Shown: positions 44,520 to 53,967, counted from the stretch's first letter. The stretch is 64,000 nucleotides of DNA from Chitinophagaceae bacterium UBA2791 (GCA_002352105.1 DEHV01000043.1:16783-80782), one strand, 5' to 3'. The notes: generated by a model from the letters alone, not told the origin. A program made the numbers and translations.

Positions 44520-45002
44520 TTAATGTTCCCAGAAATAAGGGGGTTCGATACCCAGGGCCCGCAGGTACACATATCCCTGGCCGCGATGGTGGATCTCGTT
44601 ATCGATAGCATAGAATATGCTGTTAATGGCAGGCGCCTCATACTGACCGAAAAGCTTGAAAACCCTGCGAAACCCTTCGGGCGTTATTTGCTTCCAGTAC
44701 ACATTGATATGCCCGGTTGCCTCATCCCACGCATTGAGCAGGTCGGCCTTGGTCTTTAGCGCGTCGTTCTCTTCCACCAGGGGATTGCTCTTGCCGGTAA
44801 CCATCTCTTTCAGTCCGGGCGCTTCAATGGCCAGCAATTCCTTTGTTATATCGGCAAAAGAGCGCATTCCTCCTATGGAAAATTCAAACAGTTCTTTTTC
44901 CGGAAATGCTTCGATCACCCGGCGGGTGAGACTGCGATGGCCTTGCCAGTTGTTTAACAATTCGTCTGCTGTGAGGATGGGTTGTTGCTGATTTGTTTGC
45001 AT
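44520..45002 (-). CDS. DinB-family protein
   Basis: 160 residues forming the four-helix DinB fold: LLNNWQGHRSLTRRVIEAF at the start, a central LLNAWDEATGHINVYWKQI, and the C-terminal FYAIDNEIHHRGQGYVYLRALG, with the conserved HHRGQ metal-ligand histidines. DinB proteins bind a divalent metal, and some are thiol-dependent transferases; the reaction here is unknown. It is alone on its transcript. Confidence 0.9.
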   Translation of the reverse strand: MQTNQQQPILTADELLNNWQGHRSLTRRVIEAFPEKELFEFSIGGMRSFADITKELLAIEAPGLKEMVTGKSNPLVEENDALKTKADLLNAWDEATGHINVYWKQITPEGFRRVFKLFGQYEAPAINSIFYAIDNEIHHRGQGYVYLRALGIEPPYFWEH

Positions 45003-45087
45003 GATGATGTTTTTTGATGATGTATCCCAAAATTATCAGCGCCCTGTGACAGCAGTATGTCAGTAGGTTTAAATCTTTTTTGGCTCC

Positions 45088-45843
45088 CTACGGCTTTTTC
45101 TTGCTTGGGGTATAGGCGCTTCCGCCTATTCTTAATACGTCTTTCTTCTCCTTCCCCATATAGCAGAAGAAAAGCTTTTTCGTTTGCCCGTTGTCAAACT
45201 TCAGCTCAAGCGTATGATGGCTGAGGGTATAGGAGCCGGCGGCGCTTTTTTGCGAGCGACCAACCTGGCCGGGAGCAGATATACCAGCCATGCTGCCGGT
45301 GGTAAAGCGCCCGTCGGGCGTAAAGCGGAAGTCTTTCGTGGCCACTATTCCTATTGATCCTCCGAAAGCCAGGTTTCCGCCTCCGCCGATGGTCGACCAG
45401 GCGCCGTCGAGTTTTTCGGTGGCGCCGGCCGGGTAAGCCTGGTGTCCGGGCCAATCCTTTTCGCTAGTCTCTACCTTGCCCTTGCGATTCAATCCATCCC
45501 AGGCGATCTTCACCTTATTGCCTGCCTGCTTCCATTTCCCCCATCTTCCTTCTTCCTTCGAACGGGCCTTATGGTCTAAATCTTCCACGGCTGTCTTAGG
45601 TTCCTTTACCACTGTACCGTTGGTAAAGAACACATAAGGATTGTAAACGGGGTAGATGGCTCCTCCGTAACCTGTTTCATAATCGAGCAGCAGGCTGATG
45701 CGATCGACTGTGGGAGAGGCGCCGAGTCCGGCTATCGTGTTTCGGGCATCGGAAGTCCCCGCCGGCTCCTGCGCCTGCAGGGTAAAAAGGCCTGCCAGCC
45801 ACGGCAGGAGCAATACGCTTAGTAGACAGCGTTTCTTATTCAT
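45088..45843 (-). CDS. Secreted protein of unknown function
   Basis: 251 residues from the ATG at 45843, which opens a signal peptide (KKRCLLSVLLLPWLAGLFTLQAQ); an upstream ATG at 45870 only adds nine residues. The mature protein is strand-rich, with a Gly-rich centre (AWSTIGGGGNLAFGGSIGIV) and the end GSYTLSHHTLELKFDNGQTKK, a lipocalin-like pattern. No catalytic motif is seen. I do not recognise the family. Confidence 0.65.
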   Translation of the reverse strand: MNKKRCLLSVLLLPWLAGLFTLQAQEPAGTSDARNTIAGLGASPTVDRISLLLDYETGYGGAIYPVYNPYVFFTNGTVVKEPKTAVEDLDHKARSKEEGRWGKWKQAGNKVKIAWDGLNRKGKVETSEKDWPGHQAYPAGATEKLDGAWSTIGGGGNLAFGGSIGIVATKDFRFTPDGRFTTGSMAGISAPGQVGRSQKSAAGSYTLSHHTLELKFDNGQTKKLFFCYMGKEKKDVLRIGGSAYTPSKKKP

Positions 45844-45870
45844 GCTGCTTCCAGAACAAATATCATGCAA

Positions 45871-46024
45871 GTCTGCGCGGCCGATCGCGTTGTTGCTTGT
45901 GTAAGGGAAATATTGTTGTCCATTATTTCCTTAGCTATGCTACTGGTCTGCACGGCTGATCGCATCGCTGCTTTCTTTAGAAGGAATGTTATTAATTATC
46001 GATTATTGCCCTAACTATGTTGCC
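45871..46024. repeat. Imperfect tandem duplication of about 75 bases, each with a hairpin
   Basis: Unit 1 (45871-45945) and unit 2 (from 45946) both start GTCTGCnCGGCnGATCGC. Each contains a hairpin: TAAGGGAAAT with ATTTCCTTA in unit 1, and TTAGAAGGAAT with ATTGCCCTAA in unit 2, and both end around CTATGnT. Unit 2 runs into the stop codon of the MFS gene at 46015, so unit 1 looks like a copied 3' end and terminator region. Confidence 0.5.
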
Positions 46025-47280
46025 GGATTTTCGGAGGCGGAGCCGACATTTTCCTCAGCCTTGTTTTCTTTCCTGCCCATCGCCGTGATCTCCGGAATAC
46101 CAAAACACAGCAGCCCGATCAGTACGATGATCCCGCCGAGGACCATAAACGTTAGCGGCAGTCCCACTGCATCGGCCAGGAATCCTGTTCCCAGCAGGCC
46201 CAGGAGCGAGGGCAGGAAGGATATGCTGAAATACAGGGAGAAGACGCGCCCCAGCATAGCCGGGTTCAGCTTCTGCTGGATGATCGCTGTAAAGCATGAC
46301 TGATATACCGTAGCGGCGGCGCCTCCCAATCCCGTTAATACCACGAATAAGAGATATCCGCTGGGGGGAAGCATTCCCGAAAGCGCCAGCGTGGACCCCA
46401 GGATCACATGCATCAGGTTAATCGCAAGCGCTTTATTGAAGGGCCATTTTATGATGCCAACCAGCAATCCTCCCAATAGCATACCCACTCCCCAGGCGGC
46501 CTCGATCATGCTCATCTGGAACGTCGTTCCTTTAAAATGTTCCAGCGTCATCAGGGGGAATATCACGGCTACCGGCATAATGCAGAACATGACCAGCATC
46601 GAAAAGAAAAAGATCAGCGCGATACCCCGGAGCCGGGTGATCTCCTTTATGCCCAGACGCATTTCGTGGAAGATATCGCTGAGGCGACCCGGACCCTCCG
46701 TTTCTTTTTTAGGATTAGGTATGTTAACAAACAGTAGGGAAACTATTGCGAAACCAGCTCCCGCCATATCAAAGAGCAGCAATACGCCGATATCCATCAT
46801 GCCCAAAGCCAGCGCAGCCAGGGCCGGGCCGGCGATATTCGACACCGATTGGATCGATTGGTTGATGCCGGCAATCCGCAGCAGTTCGCTTTCCGGCGCC
46901 AGCAGGGGAACGGAAGCCTGCATGGCGGGCATATGAAAAGCCGTACCCACCGAGCGCAGCGCCAGCAGCAGGTAGATATACCATAGTTCCACCGATTTAA
47001 AGAAAAACATCAGGGATATTCCCAGTGTACAGACGGCAATAAATCCATCTGCGAGTATCATGGTCTTTTTCCTGTCCCAACGGTCGATGAATACTCCGCT
47101 GAATGGCCCCAGCAACGACTGGGGCAGCAACGCAGCAATGGCGGCATAAGCCAGTACTTCGGCCGATCCCGTTTCTATACTGAGCCAGATGATGATGCCG
47201 AAATTAGCTATCGAGCTCGACAGGACGGAGAAAAACTGTCCTGTCCATATAATTGCAAACGTTCTTTTCCAGTTGTTCAT
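46015..47280 (-). CDS. Major facilitator superfamily exporter
   Basis: 421 residues with about 12 hydrophobic helices. The loop between helices 2 and 3 has the MFS signature in GPFSGVFIDRWDRKKTMILADG. The sequence resembles the MFS_3/enterobactin-exporter-like and macrolide-efflux group (SIANFGIIIWLSIETGSAEVLAYA). It is probably a drug or siderophore exporter; the substrate cannot be read. It is transcribed alone, with an unusual tandem repeat at its 3' end. Confidence 0.9.
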   Translation of the reverse strand: MNNWKRTFAIIWTGQFFSVLSSSIANFGIIIWLSIETGSAEVLAYAAIAALLPQSLLGPFSGVFIDRWDRKKTMILADGFIAVCTLGISLMFFFKSVELWYIYLLLALRSVGTAFHMPAMQASVPLLAPESELLRIAGINQSIQSVSNIAGPALAALALGMMDIGVLLLFDMAGAGFAIVSLLFVNIPNPKKETEGPGRLSDIFHEMRLGIKEITRLRGIALIFFFSMLVMFCIMPVAVIFPLMTLEHFKGTTFQMSMIEAAWGVGMLLGGLLVGIIKWPFNKALAINLMHVILGSTLALSGMLPPSGYLLFVVLTGLGGAAATVYQSCFTAIIQQKLNPAMLGRVFSLYFSISFLPSLLGLLGTGFLADAVGLPLTFMVLGGIIVLIGLLCFGIPEITAMGRKENKAEENVGSASENPAT

Positions 47281-47754
47281 GTGTTCGTCTGTTATAGATC
47301 TGTATCCGTTTAAGTTGAAAACCTGTATCTGGTTAATTGAAATTGCCTCGGCCGCCGTATGACCTGCCCCTGGCGGCTGATGCCGCGCTGTCGCCTCAAG
47401 CGCCGTAAACTCCGCTGATTCGGACCGGGTGACAAAGACCCGTCGCCATAGGGAGTAAATCTTGACTTTCCTTTACAGCTCGCCAAACACCGCCTCGAAA
47501 GGCTTCCCCTGACAAACAAAGCCTGGGGTTCAGTTGGGAAACCACAAAATCACGGTAAACAAGAAACGGGGCCGGCGAGGCCGGTTATGTATTTACAATG
47601 GGGGAGTCCTTACCTGGTTCTGGCTGAAAGGAAAGTGATATGAGCTATCCGCATATTGCTGTGCTTTAAATGCCCGGCGAAGATAGGAATAAAAACAAAT
47701 CGGAGCGATTATTTCACGGTTCCAGGCATCTTTGGACGGCAGAAAGAGCCTTGG
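47281..47754. other. 474-base region without a recognised gene
   Basis: Short stem-loops are visible (GCGGC-TGAT-GCCGC near 47374-47388; CGGGT-GACAAAG-ACCCG near 47428-47444), as is one copy of the dispersed motif ATGACCTGCC..CTGGCGG at 47358-47382. No tRNA or known RNA gene fits, and reading frames here are Arg-rich and lack plausible starts. Confidence 0.5.
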
Positions 47755-48123
47755 CTATGCTGTTTTGGCCACCCATTGTATGCAATGGCCTTCTTCGCGC
47801 ACGGGGCCTTTAAAAAGCAGGCAGCCGCCGCAGGCGGTCTGATCTTCCCATGGAATATACAGTCCGCAGTTTCCGCAGGAATTATCCGGTATCTGTGATT
47901 TATCTACATAAGCCATTCTTTTTCGCTTATCCAGCTCCTCTTCGCTTACGCCGGTAAAATCGTTGCAACGGTCTGTTGCAGGCTTATCGGTATTTTCTTC
48001 CTTTGCCGCCGGTTTTTCGTCGTCCCCACAGCCATACAGCAGGAACATCGTTCCCATTAAGGCGGCGCAACGCGTTGTATATTGACTGATAAATCGTCTT
48101 CTTGAATATTCCTTTTCTTTCAT
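47755..48123 (-). CDS. High-potential iron-sulfur protein (HiPIP)
   Basis: 122 residues. The N-terminus has a Tat-like stretch (SRRRFISQYTTRCAALMGTMFLLYGCGDD) that also contains a lipobox-like LLYGC, so it is exported and possibly lipid-anchored. The C-terminal third has the HiPIP cysteine pattern: CGNCGLYIPW, then ACGGCLLFKGPV, then GHCIQW, supplying four ligands for a 4Fe-4S cluster. HiPIPs carry single electrons in the periplasm. It follows the PVC-type gene with only 5 bases between, which suggests it receives electrons from that enzyme. Confidence 0.88.
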   Translation of the reverse strand: MKEKEYSRRRFISQYTTRCAALMGTMFLLYGCGDDEKPAAKEENTDKPATDRCNDFTGVSEEELDKRKRMAYVDKSQIPDNSCGNCGLYIPWEDQTACGGCLLFKGPVREEGHCIQWVAKTA

Positions 48124-48128
48124 TGATC

Positions 48129-50291
48129 TTAATTTTTTACGATTTCCGTATACAATGTTTTTAGATCCTCCAAGGCTTTTGCAGTATCCTTTTCAGCGTC
48201 GGCGCCCACAGTTTTCAGCTTTGCTTTAACTTCATCGTTTATGCCTTCGGCGCGCTGCAAACCGGCGCTTATCCCTTTTACCAAGGCAGCCTGCGCTCCC
48301 GTTGGTTTAATTACATCATGCTGCGATGCGTGTTGTAAAAGCTGCGCAACCTGCGATTTTTGATTCCGCGCACTTATGGTTTCAGCAAGCTCCTGATAAA
48401 AATCTTTTTTCCAATCTTCGTCCTTATCCGCAAAACCGCTTTTCGCCAACGCGTCTAATAAGTCTGTCGATGATCCAGGTTCCGAACTGAATACGGCGGC
48501 CCTGAACCATTTGCTTTGCCCCTGCAATTGCAGCGCTTTTGCCAGCCAGGGAATGATGCTTTTATCTTTAAATTCTCCCAGGCTGAGGGTTGCCTGGTAT
48601 GCTACTCTTATCGAAGGGTCTTCTATCAGTTGTTTCAGATCGTTCAGACATGCGGGTAACTGTTCGGCTAGGATGGCGCCGTTTTCCCTTATGCCGGCGG
48701 CAGGGTCTTTGAGAGCAGCCTTAACGATGGCGGCATCCAGCGCATCCATTCCTTCCAGCACATACAATGCGCGTAGGCGTACCCGCGGGTCATTGCTTTC
48801 GGAAAACAGTTTCTTTACCTGCGGTATTACGGTTTTATCCTGGCGTTCCAGCAGCAACCGCTGTGCAACGGAGCGGCGCCACCTGTTTTTGTGAGATAGC
48901 GTATTTACAAGTTGTTCAGCAGAGGCGTCTTTTAAATTGGGCTTTTCCCATTTTACGGCAACGCCGTTTTGAGGCACAATTCGGTAAATGCGTCCCATGG
49001 TATTGCCCGCGTCAAAATCCATATCGGTTTGAAGGTCGGCAGGAATAGAAAGCGGCGTTTCAATATGCTGCCGGTACATATCCAAAACATATAAATGCCC
49101 GTCGGGGCCCACCGAGAAATTGGCCGGCCGGAACCAGGTATCTGTTGAAGCCAGAAATTCCTTATCCTGCTCCTGCGGTCCGCGTTTTGCCGTCATATAA
49201 GGGGCGTCGCCGGATTCAGTCAGGATATCGCGGTGTACGAGGTTCCCGGCCACATCGCCCGTAAAAATATTTCCATAATATTCCTCGGGATAAGCATCCC
49301 CTCCATAGAATGTGCCGCCGGAAGCGCCGGTAAAATGGTCTCGTGCATACTCTATCCTGTTGAGACGGTTTTCCTGGTATTCCTTATTTCTCCTGTCTGT
49401 GCGCACTTGCCGCCAATAGGGCGTTTCAGACTTTTGATACATCTGCAGGTCGTGATCCGAAATATTAAATACCGCCGTCATCAGGCTGGGGGGCAAGTAA
49501 GGGTTTCTCGCAAGATATCTTTTAAGGATCACTACCTGTCGTATGTGAATGGTGTTGTTGGTGAAGTAGCGTCGCCCCCAGTCGTCTATCGCCAGGCCAA
49601 ACTGCCCCGGTCCGGTAGCGAGCTCAAATTGATCCCGGTCGAGCCGGAAGCGGAAATCGGATCCGCTCATCTTTAGCTTCGGCGCATCAGGTTTTCTGGT
49701 AAAACTTACCTCGCCCGCCTGGCCGTGGTTGTTGGCATAGATCCAGTTGTCGATGCCAAATTGCAGGTTGGTGATCTGCGCTTCTTCGTTTCCTGTAAAA
49801 AAGCCTGTAAAAAGAATTTCCTTCTGATCTGCCCGCCCGTCGCCGTCGGTGTCTTTGAAATACATGATATTCGGAGCGGCGGCGACCAGCAGCCCGCCTT
49901 TCCAAGGCAGAACGCTTGTCGCTTCTCTAAGATTATCGGCAAAAACAATGGAAGTATCTGCCCTCCCATCGTTGTCAAGATCTTTCAATAATAATATTTT
50001 GTCCTTTCCTTTTGTCGAATCAGGCTTATAGGCGTCCAGCATACTCGCCACATAGGCGTTTCCTTCCTCGTCGAATGCCAGGTCGACCGGATCAATTACC
50101 AGGGGCTCGGCGGCATAGATCTCTGCCTTGAAATTATCAGCAAATTGAAAGGTCTTCATGGACTCTTCGGCAGACAAGGGCCCCGGATATTTTGATTTGT
50201 GTTCACAGGAGGAAATAAATACCATCAGCGCCGTAGCTATTGCGATATTCGGACCCTGCCTTAATACGTTTTGGGCGAGATTGATCATCAT
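48129..50291 (-). CDS. PVC-type membrane-associated dehydrogenase-like lipoprotein without cytochrome domain
   Basis: 720 residues from the ATG at 50291, directly after the stop of the upstream gene; an earlier ATG at 50324 would overlap that gene. A lipobox (ALMVFISSCEHK) is followed by a beta-propeller with Asp-rich calcium-type loops (DTDGDGRADQKE, DLDNDGRADTS), the FSVGPDGHLYVLDMYRQH block and a HEAT-repeat region. It parallels the protein at 3-2372, but no CxxCH occurs and the sequence stops after the repeats. The HiPIP gene 5 bases downstream may supply the missing electron-transfer function. Substrate unknown. Confidence 0.85.
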   Translation of the reverse strand: MMINLAQNVLRQGPNIAIATALMVFISSCEHKSKYPGPLSAEESMKTFQFADNFKAEIYAAEPLVIDPVDLAFDEEGNAYVASMLDAYKPDSTKGKDKILLLKDLDNDGRADTSIVFADNLREATSVLPWKGGLLVAAAPNIMYFKDTDGDGRADQKEILFTGFFTGNEEAQITNLQFGIDNWIYANNHGQAGEVSFTRKPDAPKLKMSGSDFRFRLDRDQFELATGPGQFGLAIDDWGRRYFTNNTIHIRQVVILKRYLARNPYLPPSLMTAVFNISDHDLQMYQKSETPYWRQVRTDRRNKEYQENRLNRIEYARDHFTGASGGTFYGGDAYPEEYYGNIFTGDVAGNLVHRDILTESGDAPYMTAKRGPQEQDKEFLASTDTWFRPANFSVGPDGHLYVLDMYRQHIETPLSIPADLQTDMDFDAGNTMGRIYRIVPQNGVAVKWEKPNLKDASAEQLVNTLSHKNRWRRSVAQRLLLERQDKTVIPQVKKLFSESNDPRVRLRALYVLEGMDALDAAIVKAALKDPAAGIRENGAILAEQLPACLNDLKQLIEDPSIRVAYQATLSLGEFKDKSIIPWLAKALQLQGQSKWFRAAVFSSEPGSSTDLLDALAKSGFADKDEDWKKDFYQELAETISARNQKSQVAQLLQHASQHDVIKPTGAQAALVKGISAGLQRAEGINDEVKAKLKTVGADAEKDTAKALEDLKTLYTEIVKN

Positions 50292-50292
50292 G

Positions 50293-51264
50293 TTACAGTT
50301 TAAGTAGTTTTTTTGCGTTTTCATAAAACAGTTTTCTTTCTATTTTCTTATTGGCGGAAAAATTCCTGATGGTCTGTATATCCACGGCCCCTGTGCATTT
50401 GCCCGAATCCGCAACGCCGGAACTGTCGGCGCAATCGCTGCCATATAACAGTTTATCCTGGTGTTTTTCGAGGAATGCCCTTGCATGGGTTTCATCACGG
50501 GTAAGGGCATTTAACCCTGAGCCTGCGGAAAGGTCGCCGTACATATTGGGGTAATCGCTCAGGTAGCGGTCGGTAATTCCGCCGGGCTCAACACTACCTT
50601 TAGGATACAATACCGACTGGTCGGCATGATGCTTGTCAATATTCGCCCACCAGGTTTGCGCATGACCGATAAAATTCACCTTGGGGTATTGTTCCAGTAT
50701 TTTATAAAAGCGATCGAAGCCGTAATTGTACATCTCATGCTGCCAGTGCATCAGGACCGGAACCTCGTATGCCTGCGCCAACTGGTATATCTTATGCATT
50801 TCGGGGGCGTCGCATTCCACCCCAAATTTTAATTCGCCTATGACCACCGCGCCCAGCTTCAGGTATTTTTCTATTTCGTATGCGGCATCCGGCGCATCCG
50901 GCACGGCGCAGACCCCAAACCTGAAACGTTTTTTGTGTTCTTTGGCGAACAGATAACATTCGGCATTTCCTCCCGCCTGCGCCTGCAACCCATTGGCTAT
51001 GCCCTGGTGAGTGGAAGCCGTATTGGCCGGTCTGCCCGAGGGCAATAAAACAGTCATGGTTATTCCCATGGCTTCCTGGTGGGCTGCCATTTGTTCGTCT
51101 GTGCGCGCCAGGTAGTGAATATGCTGATGGATATCGATGATCCGTTCCTTTTTTCTTGCTTCAGCGCCTGCAACCAGGTCAAATGGCAGGGCGCTACCAA
51201 TGGCAAGAACGCTTGTACGCGCTAAAAACCTGCGGCGGGAAATGCTATGAGATAGGTTACGCAT
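50293..51264 (-). CDS. Tat-exported amidohydrolase-family protein
   Basis: 323 residues. The leader contains SRRRFLARTSVLAIGSA. The TIM-barrel metal-dependent hydrolase domain begins IIDIHQHIHYL (HxH ligand pair), has the third His region FIGHAQTWWAN and the Asp in LLYGSDCADSSG. This amidohydrolase_2 type includes lactonases and decarboxylases for sugar acids and aromatic acids. It starts 8 bases after the esterase gene stop and its own stop adjoins the PVC-type gene, so these are one transcript. Confidence 0.9.
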   Translation of the reverse strand: MRNLSHSISRRRFLARTSVLAIGSALPFDLVAGAEARKKERIIDIHQHIHYLARTDEQMAAHQEAMGITMTVLLPSGRPANTASTHQGIANGLQAQAGGNAECYLFAKEHKKRFRFGVCAVPDAPDAAYEIEKYLKLGAVVIGELKFGVECDAPEMHKIYQLAQAYEVPVLMHWQHEMYNYGFDRFYKILEQYPKVNFIGHAQTWWANIDKHHADQSVLYPKGSVEPGGITDRYLSDYPNMYGDLSAGSGLNALTRDETHARAFLEKHQDKLLYGSDCADSSGVADSGKCTGAVDIQTIRNFSANKKIERKLFYENAKKLLKL

Positions 51265-51272
51265 TGATCAAT

Positions 51273-52394
51273 TTATTTTTGATACTGAATAATCGGGCCA
51301 GTAGATTTAAATACGCTGTCAATGAAATCGTAGGCCTGCCATCTTACCTGTAGCGGAAAATCATGTTGACTATCAGGATAACGCGCCTGGAGGTTCTGTG
51401 GCGCGTCAAGGAGCGCATATACATCCGCTATATTGGCGATGCCTTTTTTGACTCCCTCCACGCTGAAGTTGGCATCCTGTACAGGAGAACTGGAGAAGAA
51501 AGCGCGCGGAGCGATCGCTGCAATTGCCTCATCAAAATCAAAGGGAACCTTATCCGGGTCAAGGCCGTAATGATCCCGGATCAGCGGCATATACTTTTCC
51601 TGCGCCCAGGGCCATAATTTTCCGCCGTATTTTTGAGCAGATGCAGCGTCGCCATTGAAATAGTCGCGCATTAAGGTCCATCCGCAACTGGATACCACTA
51701 CTTTTAGACGGGTATCGAATGCGCCTGTAAAGATTGCATTATGGCCTCCCAGGGAATGCCCGATCACGCCGATCTTACCGGGGTCAACGTCCGGCCTCGA
51801 TTGCAGCAGGTCGATGCAACGCATATTGTCGAATATCGCCTTCATCGTTCCCGATTGATAGCGGTCGGCGGTAAAATCATGGTCTTTCTGATCGCCAAAG
51901 CCAGGGTAGTCCGGGGCGATCACTACATATCCTTTTTCAGCCAGTTCCTTTGCATAAGCCCTGTTGGTTAAGTCCCCCTGGCCATCCGCAATTCTTTTTC
52001 CAAGATCCCCGGTGGAATGCAGGGCAAGCATGGCGGGCCGTATCTTTACGACGTCTTTCTGTTCCGGCACGTACAGGTACGCAGAAATAGTTTCGTTTTC
52101 TGTTGCTGTAAAATATATCGTATACCTGGTATATCCTCTTCCTTTGGCGCTGTCGGCATATTGAATATTCACCGGAGGAAGGTTTGCGCGATCCGGTAAA
52201 GCGCCCATTGCCAGCTGCATCCCGTTAAGCGCCTGCGTTCGTCTTATTGCCCATTCGGCGGGCGTGCGAACGGGGCTTTTCCTGCCGCTTGCATCTGTAT
52301 AAGACAACAACGGGTTAGATTGTTTTTGTGCAACGACAACATTTCCTTCGGCGTATATCAGTATAAAAAGAAGAATTAATAATACCCGGTTCAT
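51273..52394 (-). CDS. Secreted alpha/beta hydrolase (acetyl-xylan esterase/dienelactone hydrolase-like)
   Basis: 373 residues with a signal peptide (RVLLILLFILIYAEGNVVVAQ). The nucleophile is the Ser in GVIGHSLGGHNAIF; His is in ARYPDSQHDFP near the end, and the acid probably lies in the NIADVYALLDAP segment. The overall layout (AMLALHSTGDLGKR, VVIAPDYPGFGDQ) fits the large secreted esterase group of Bacteroidota. It lies inside the Tat-rich directon between the aminotransferase and an amidohydrolase. Substrate probably an acylated sugar or lactone. Confidence 0.87.
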   Translation of the reverse strand: MNRVLLILLFILIYAEGNVVVAQKQSNPLLSYTDASGRKSPVRTPAEWAIRRTQALNGMQLAMGALPDRANLPPVNIQYADSAKGRGYTRYTIYFTATENETISAYLYVPEQKDVVKIRPAMLALHSTGDLGKRIADGQGDLTNRAYAKELAEKGYVVIAPDYPGFGDQKDHDFTADRYQSGTMKAIFDNMRCIDLLQSRPDVDPGKIGVIGHSLGGHNAIFTGAFDTRLKVVVSSCGWTLMRDYFNGDAASAQKYGGKLWPWAQEKYMPLIRDHYGLDPDKVPFDFDEAIAAIAPRAFFSSSPVQDANFSVEGVKKGIANIADVYALLDAPQNLQARYPDSQHDFPLQVRWQAYDFIDSVFKSTGPIIQYQK

Positions 52395-52526
52395 TGAACG
52401 TTTTTTATTTTACCGGAATTAATGTTATTTCCCGTATATCGAACATAGATATCTGTTTAACGCCTGAATCTGGCTTCATGCTGATATCGGATGATAAATA
52501 AATGTACTCTCTCTTTATTGTTTTGA

Positions 52527-53918
52527 CTATAGAGATTTCTTCAGTTTCTCCGCATTCTTATGGATCTTCTCAATGGCGGAAACGATATAGTCCATGTCGG
52601 CGCGGGAACCAAGCAATATGTTTTGCGTGAACCATACTGCTTCCTCATTGCACAATATATCATTTTGAGGGCAGCGGTTCCGTTCCTGGTACCGGGCGAT
52701 GTCCAGCTGTTGCGGCGAATACATTTTCTTAAAGTTCTTCGACTGGAACGTATTCGCGAGGAACGGCTGCGTATTCAGCGTGGAGTAGCCGCTGGAACAG
52801 GGGACGCCCTCAGCCGACAGCGCCTTTAAAAATGCCGCGCGCGGCAGTCCCTTAAATGATTCCTTTTTATAACGGAAAGGAAAAAGATGAAAAGACACCC
52901 TTGTTATATAGTTATGAAGTTTATAAGGAATGATCCCGGGGATGGTTTCCAGCCTGGATTTCAGGTAAGCTGCATTATCGGCCCGGATGGTAGTCTGGGC
53001 ATCCAGACGTTTTAGCTGCGCCAGCCCGATGGCCGCCTGGTACTCTGTGAGGCGTAGCTTGGTCCCTGCCATAGACATGCCCGCTCCATACTTTGCTATC
53101 ATACTGCCGCGGGCGATGCCGTAGTTATGATAGGAATAGCATTTGTCAATAAACTCCTCATCATCGCTCACTATAGCTCCTCCTTCGCCCATCGGTATAT
53201 TTTTGGAGTTCTGAAAACTAAAGCACCCTGCATGGCCGAAAGCGCCTACTTTTTTATGGTTGACTTCGGAAAGCCAGGCCTGGCAAGCATCTTCCACCAC
53301 TGCCAGGTTATGCTTCCGGGCTATTTTCATGATGCCCTCTATATCGCAGGGGATGCCCGCAATATGCACAGGTAATATGGCGCGGGTGCGGGGAGTGATC
53401 TTTTCTTCTATCTTACTTACATCCATCTGGAAGGTATCCGGGTCGGTGTCCACAAAAACGGGCATTGCGCCGGTTTGTAGCACTGCCTGCGGCGTAGCGA
53501 TAAAGGTATAGGGCGGGATGATGACTTCATCGCCTCCGCCCACGTCCAGGTTGGCAAGCGCGCAGATCAGCGCATTCGTGCCATTGACCGTGGTAAGGCA
53601 ACGTTTGAGACCAATGGTTTCGGCCCATGCCGCTTCAAACTGTTCCACTATTTTCGCGCGCGACCATACCCCGCTTCTGAGCGTTTCCAGCACAGATGGC
53701 TCATCTGCGGCAATATCCCACATCGGCCATTTGGGCCATTGAGGGGATTGTTGTCCTGATACCGGGGCGGTTGCTGTTATCGTAGCGCTTATACCTTTTG
53801 AGGGTTCGCCGGCGAGCGATGGTAACGCTGAATGCATACCCAGCATGGCGCCGGCGCCGGTCAGGAGGTTCTGCTTAATGAACCTGCGTCGCGTGTTTTT
53901 TTTGTTAGATTGCTTCAT
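52527..53918 (-). CDS. DegT/DnrJ/EryC1/StrS-family aminotransferase with Tat leader
   Basis: 463 residues. The PLP-fold core is complete: GTNALICALANLDVGGGDEV, VVEDACQAW, and FSFQNSKNIPMGEGGAIVSD, where the Lys forms the Schiff base with PLP. The N-terminus is unusual: NTRRRFIKQNLLTGAGAMLG is a Tat signal, so a normally cytosolic enzyme class is predicted to be exported already folded with its cofactor. DegT enzymes aminate keto-sugars; a degradative or dehydratase-type reaction is also possible. It sits in a run of exported hydrolases. Confidence 0.9.
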   Translation of the reverse strand: MKQSNKKNTRRRFIKQNLLTGAGAMLGMHSALPSLAGEPSKGISATITATAPVSGQQSPQWPKWPMWDIAADEPSVLETLRSGVWSRAKIVEQFEAAWAETIGLKRCLTTVNGTNALICALANLDVGGGDEVIIPPYTFIATPQAVLQTGAMPVFVDTDPDTFQMDVSKIEEKITPRTRAILPVHIAGIPCDIEGIMKIARKHNLAVVEDACQAWLSEVNHKKVGAFGHAGCFSFQNSKNIPMGEGGAIVSDDEEFIDKCYSYHNYGIARGSMIAKYGAGMSMAGTKLRLTEYQAAIGLAQLKRLDAQTTIRADNAAYLKSRLETIPGIIPYKLHNYITRVSFHLFPFRYKKESFKGLPRAAFLKALSAEGVPCSSGYSTLNTQPFLANTFQSKNFKKMYSPQQLDIARYQERNRCPQNDILCNEEAVWFTQNILLGSRADMDYIVSAIEKIHKNAEKLKKSL

Positions 53919-53967
53919 TCCAGTAGTTCTGTTTTTGATAAAAAAATTATACGGATAATGCGAAGCG

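Noticed and set aside
47310..47519. 69-codon minus-strand frame upstream of the MFS gene
   Set aside because: Arg-rich and low-complexity composition, no motif, no plausible start; not treated as a gene.
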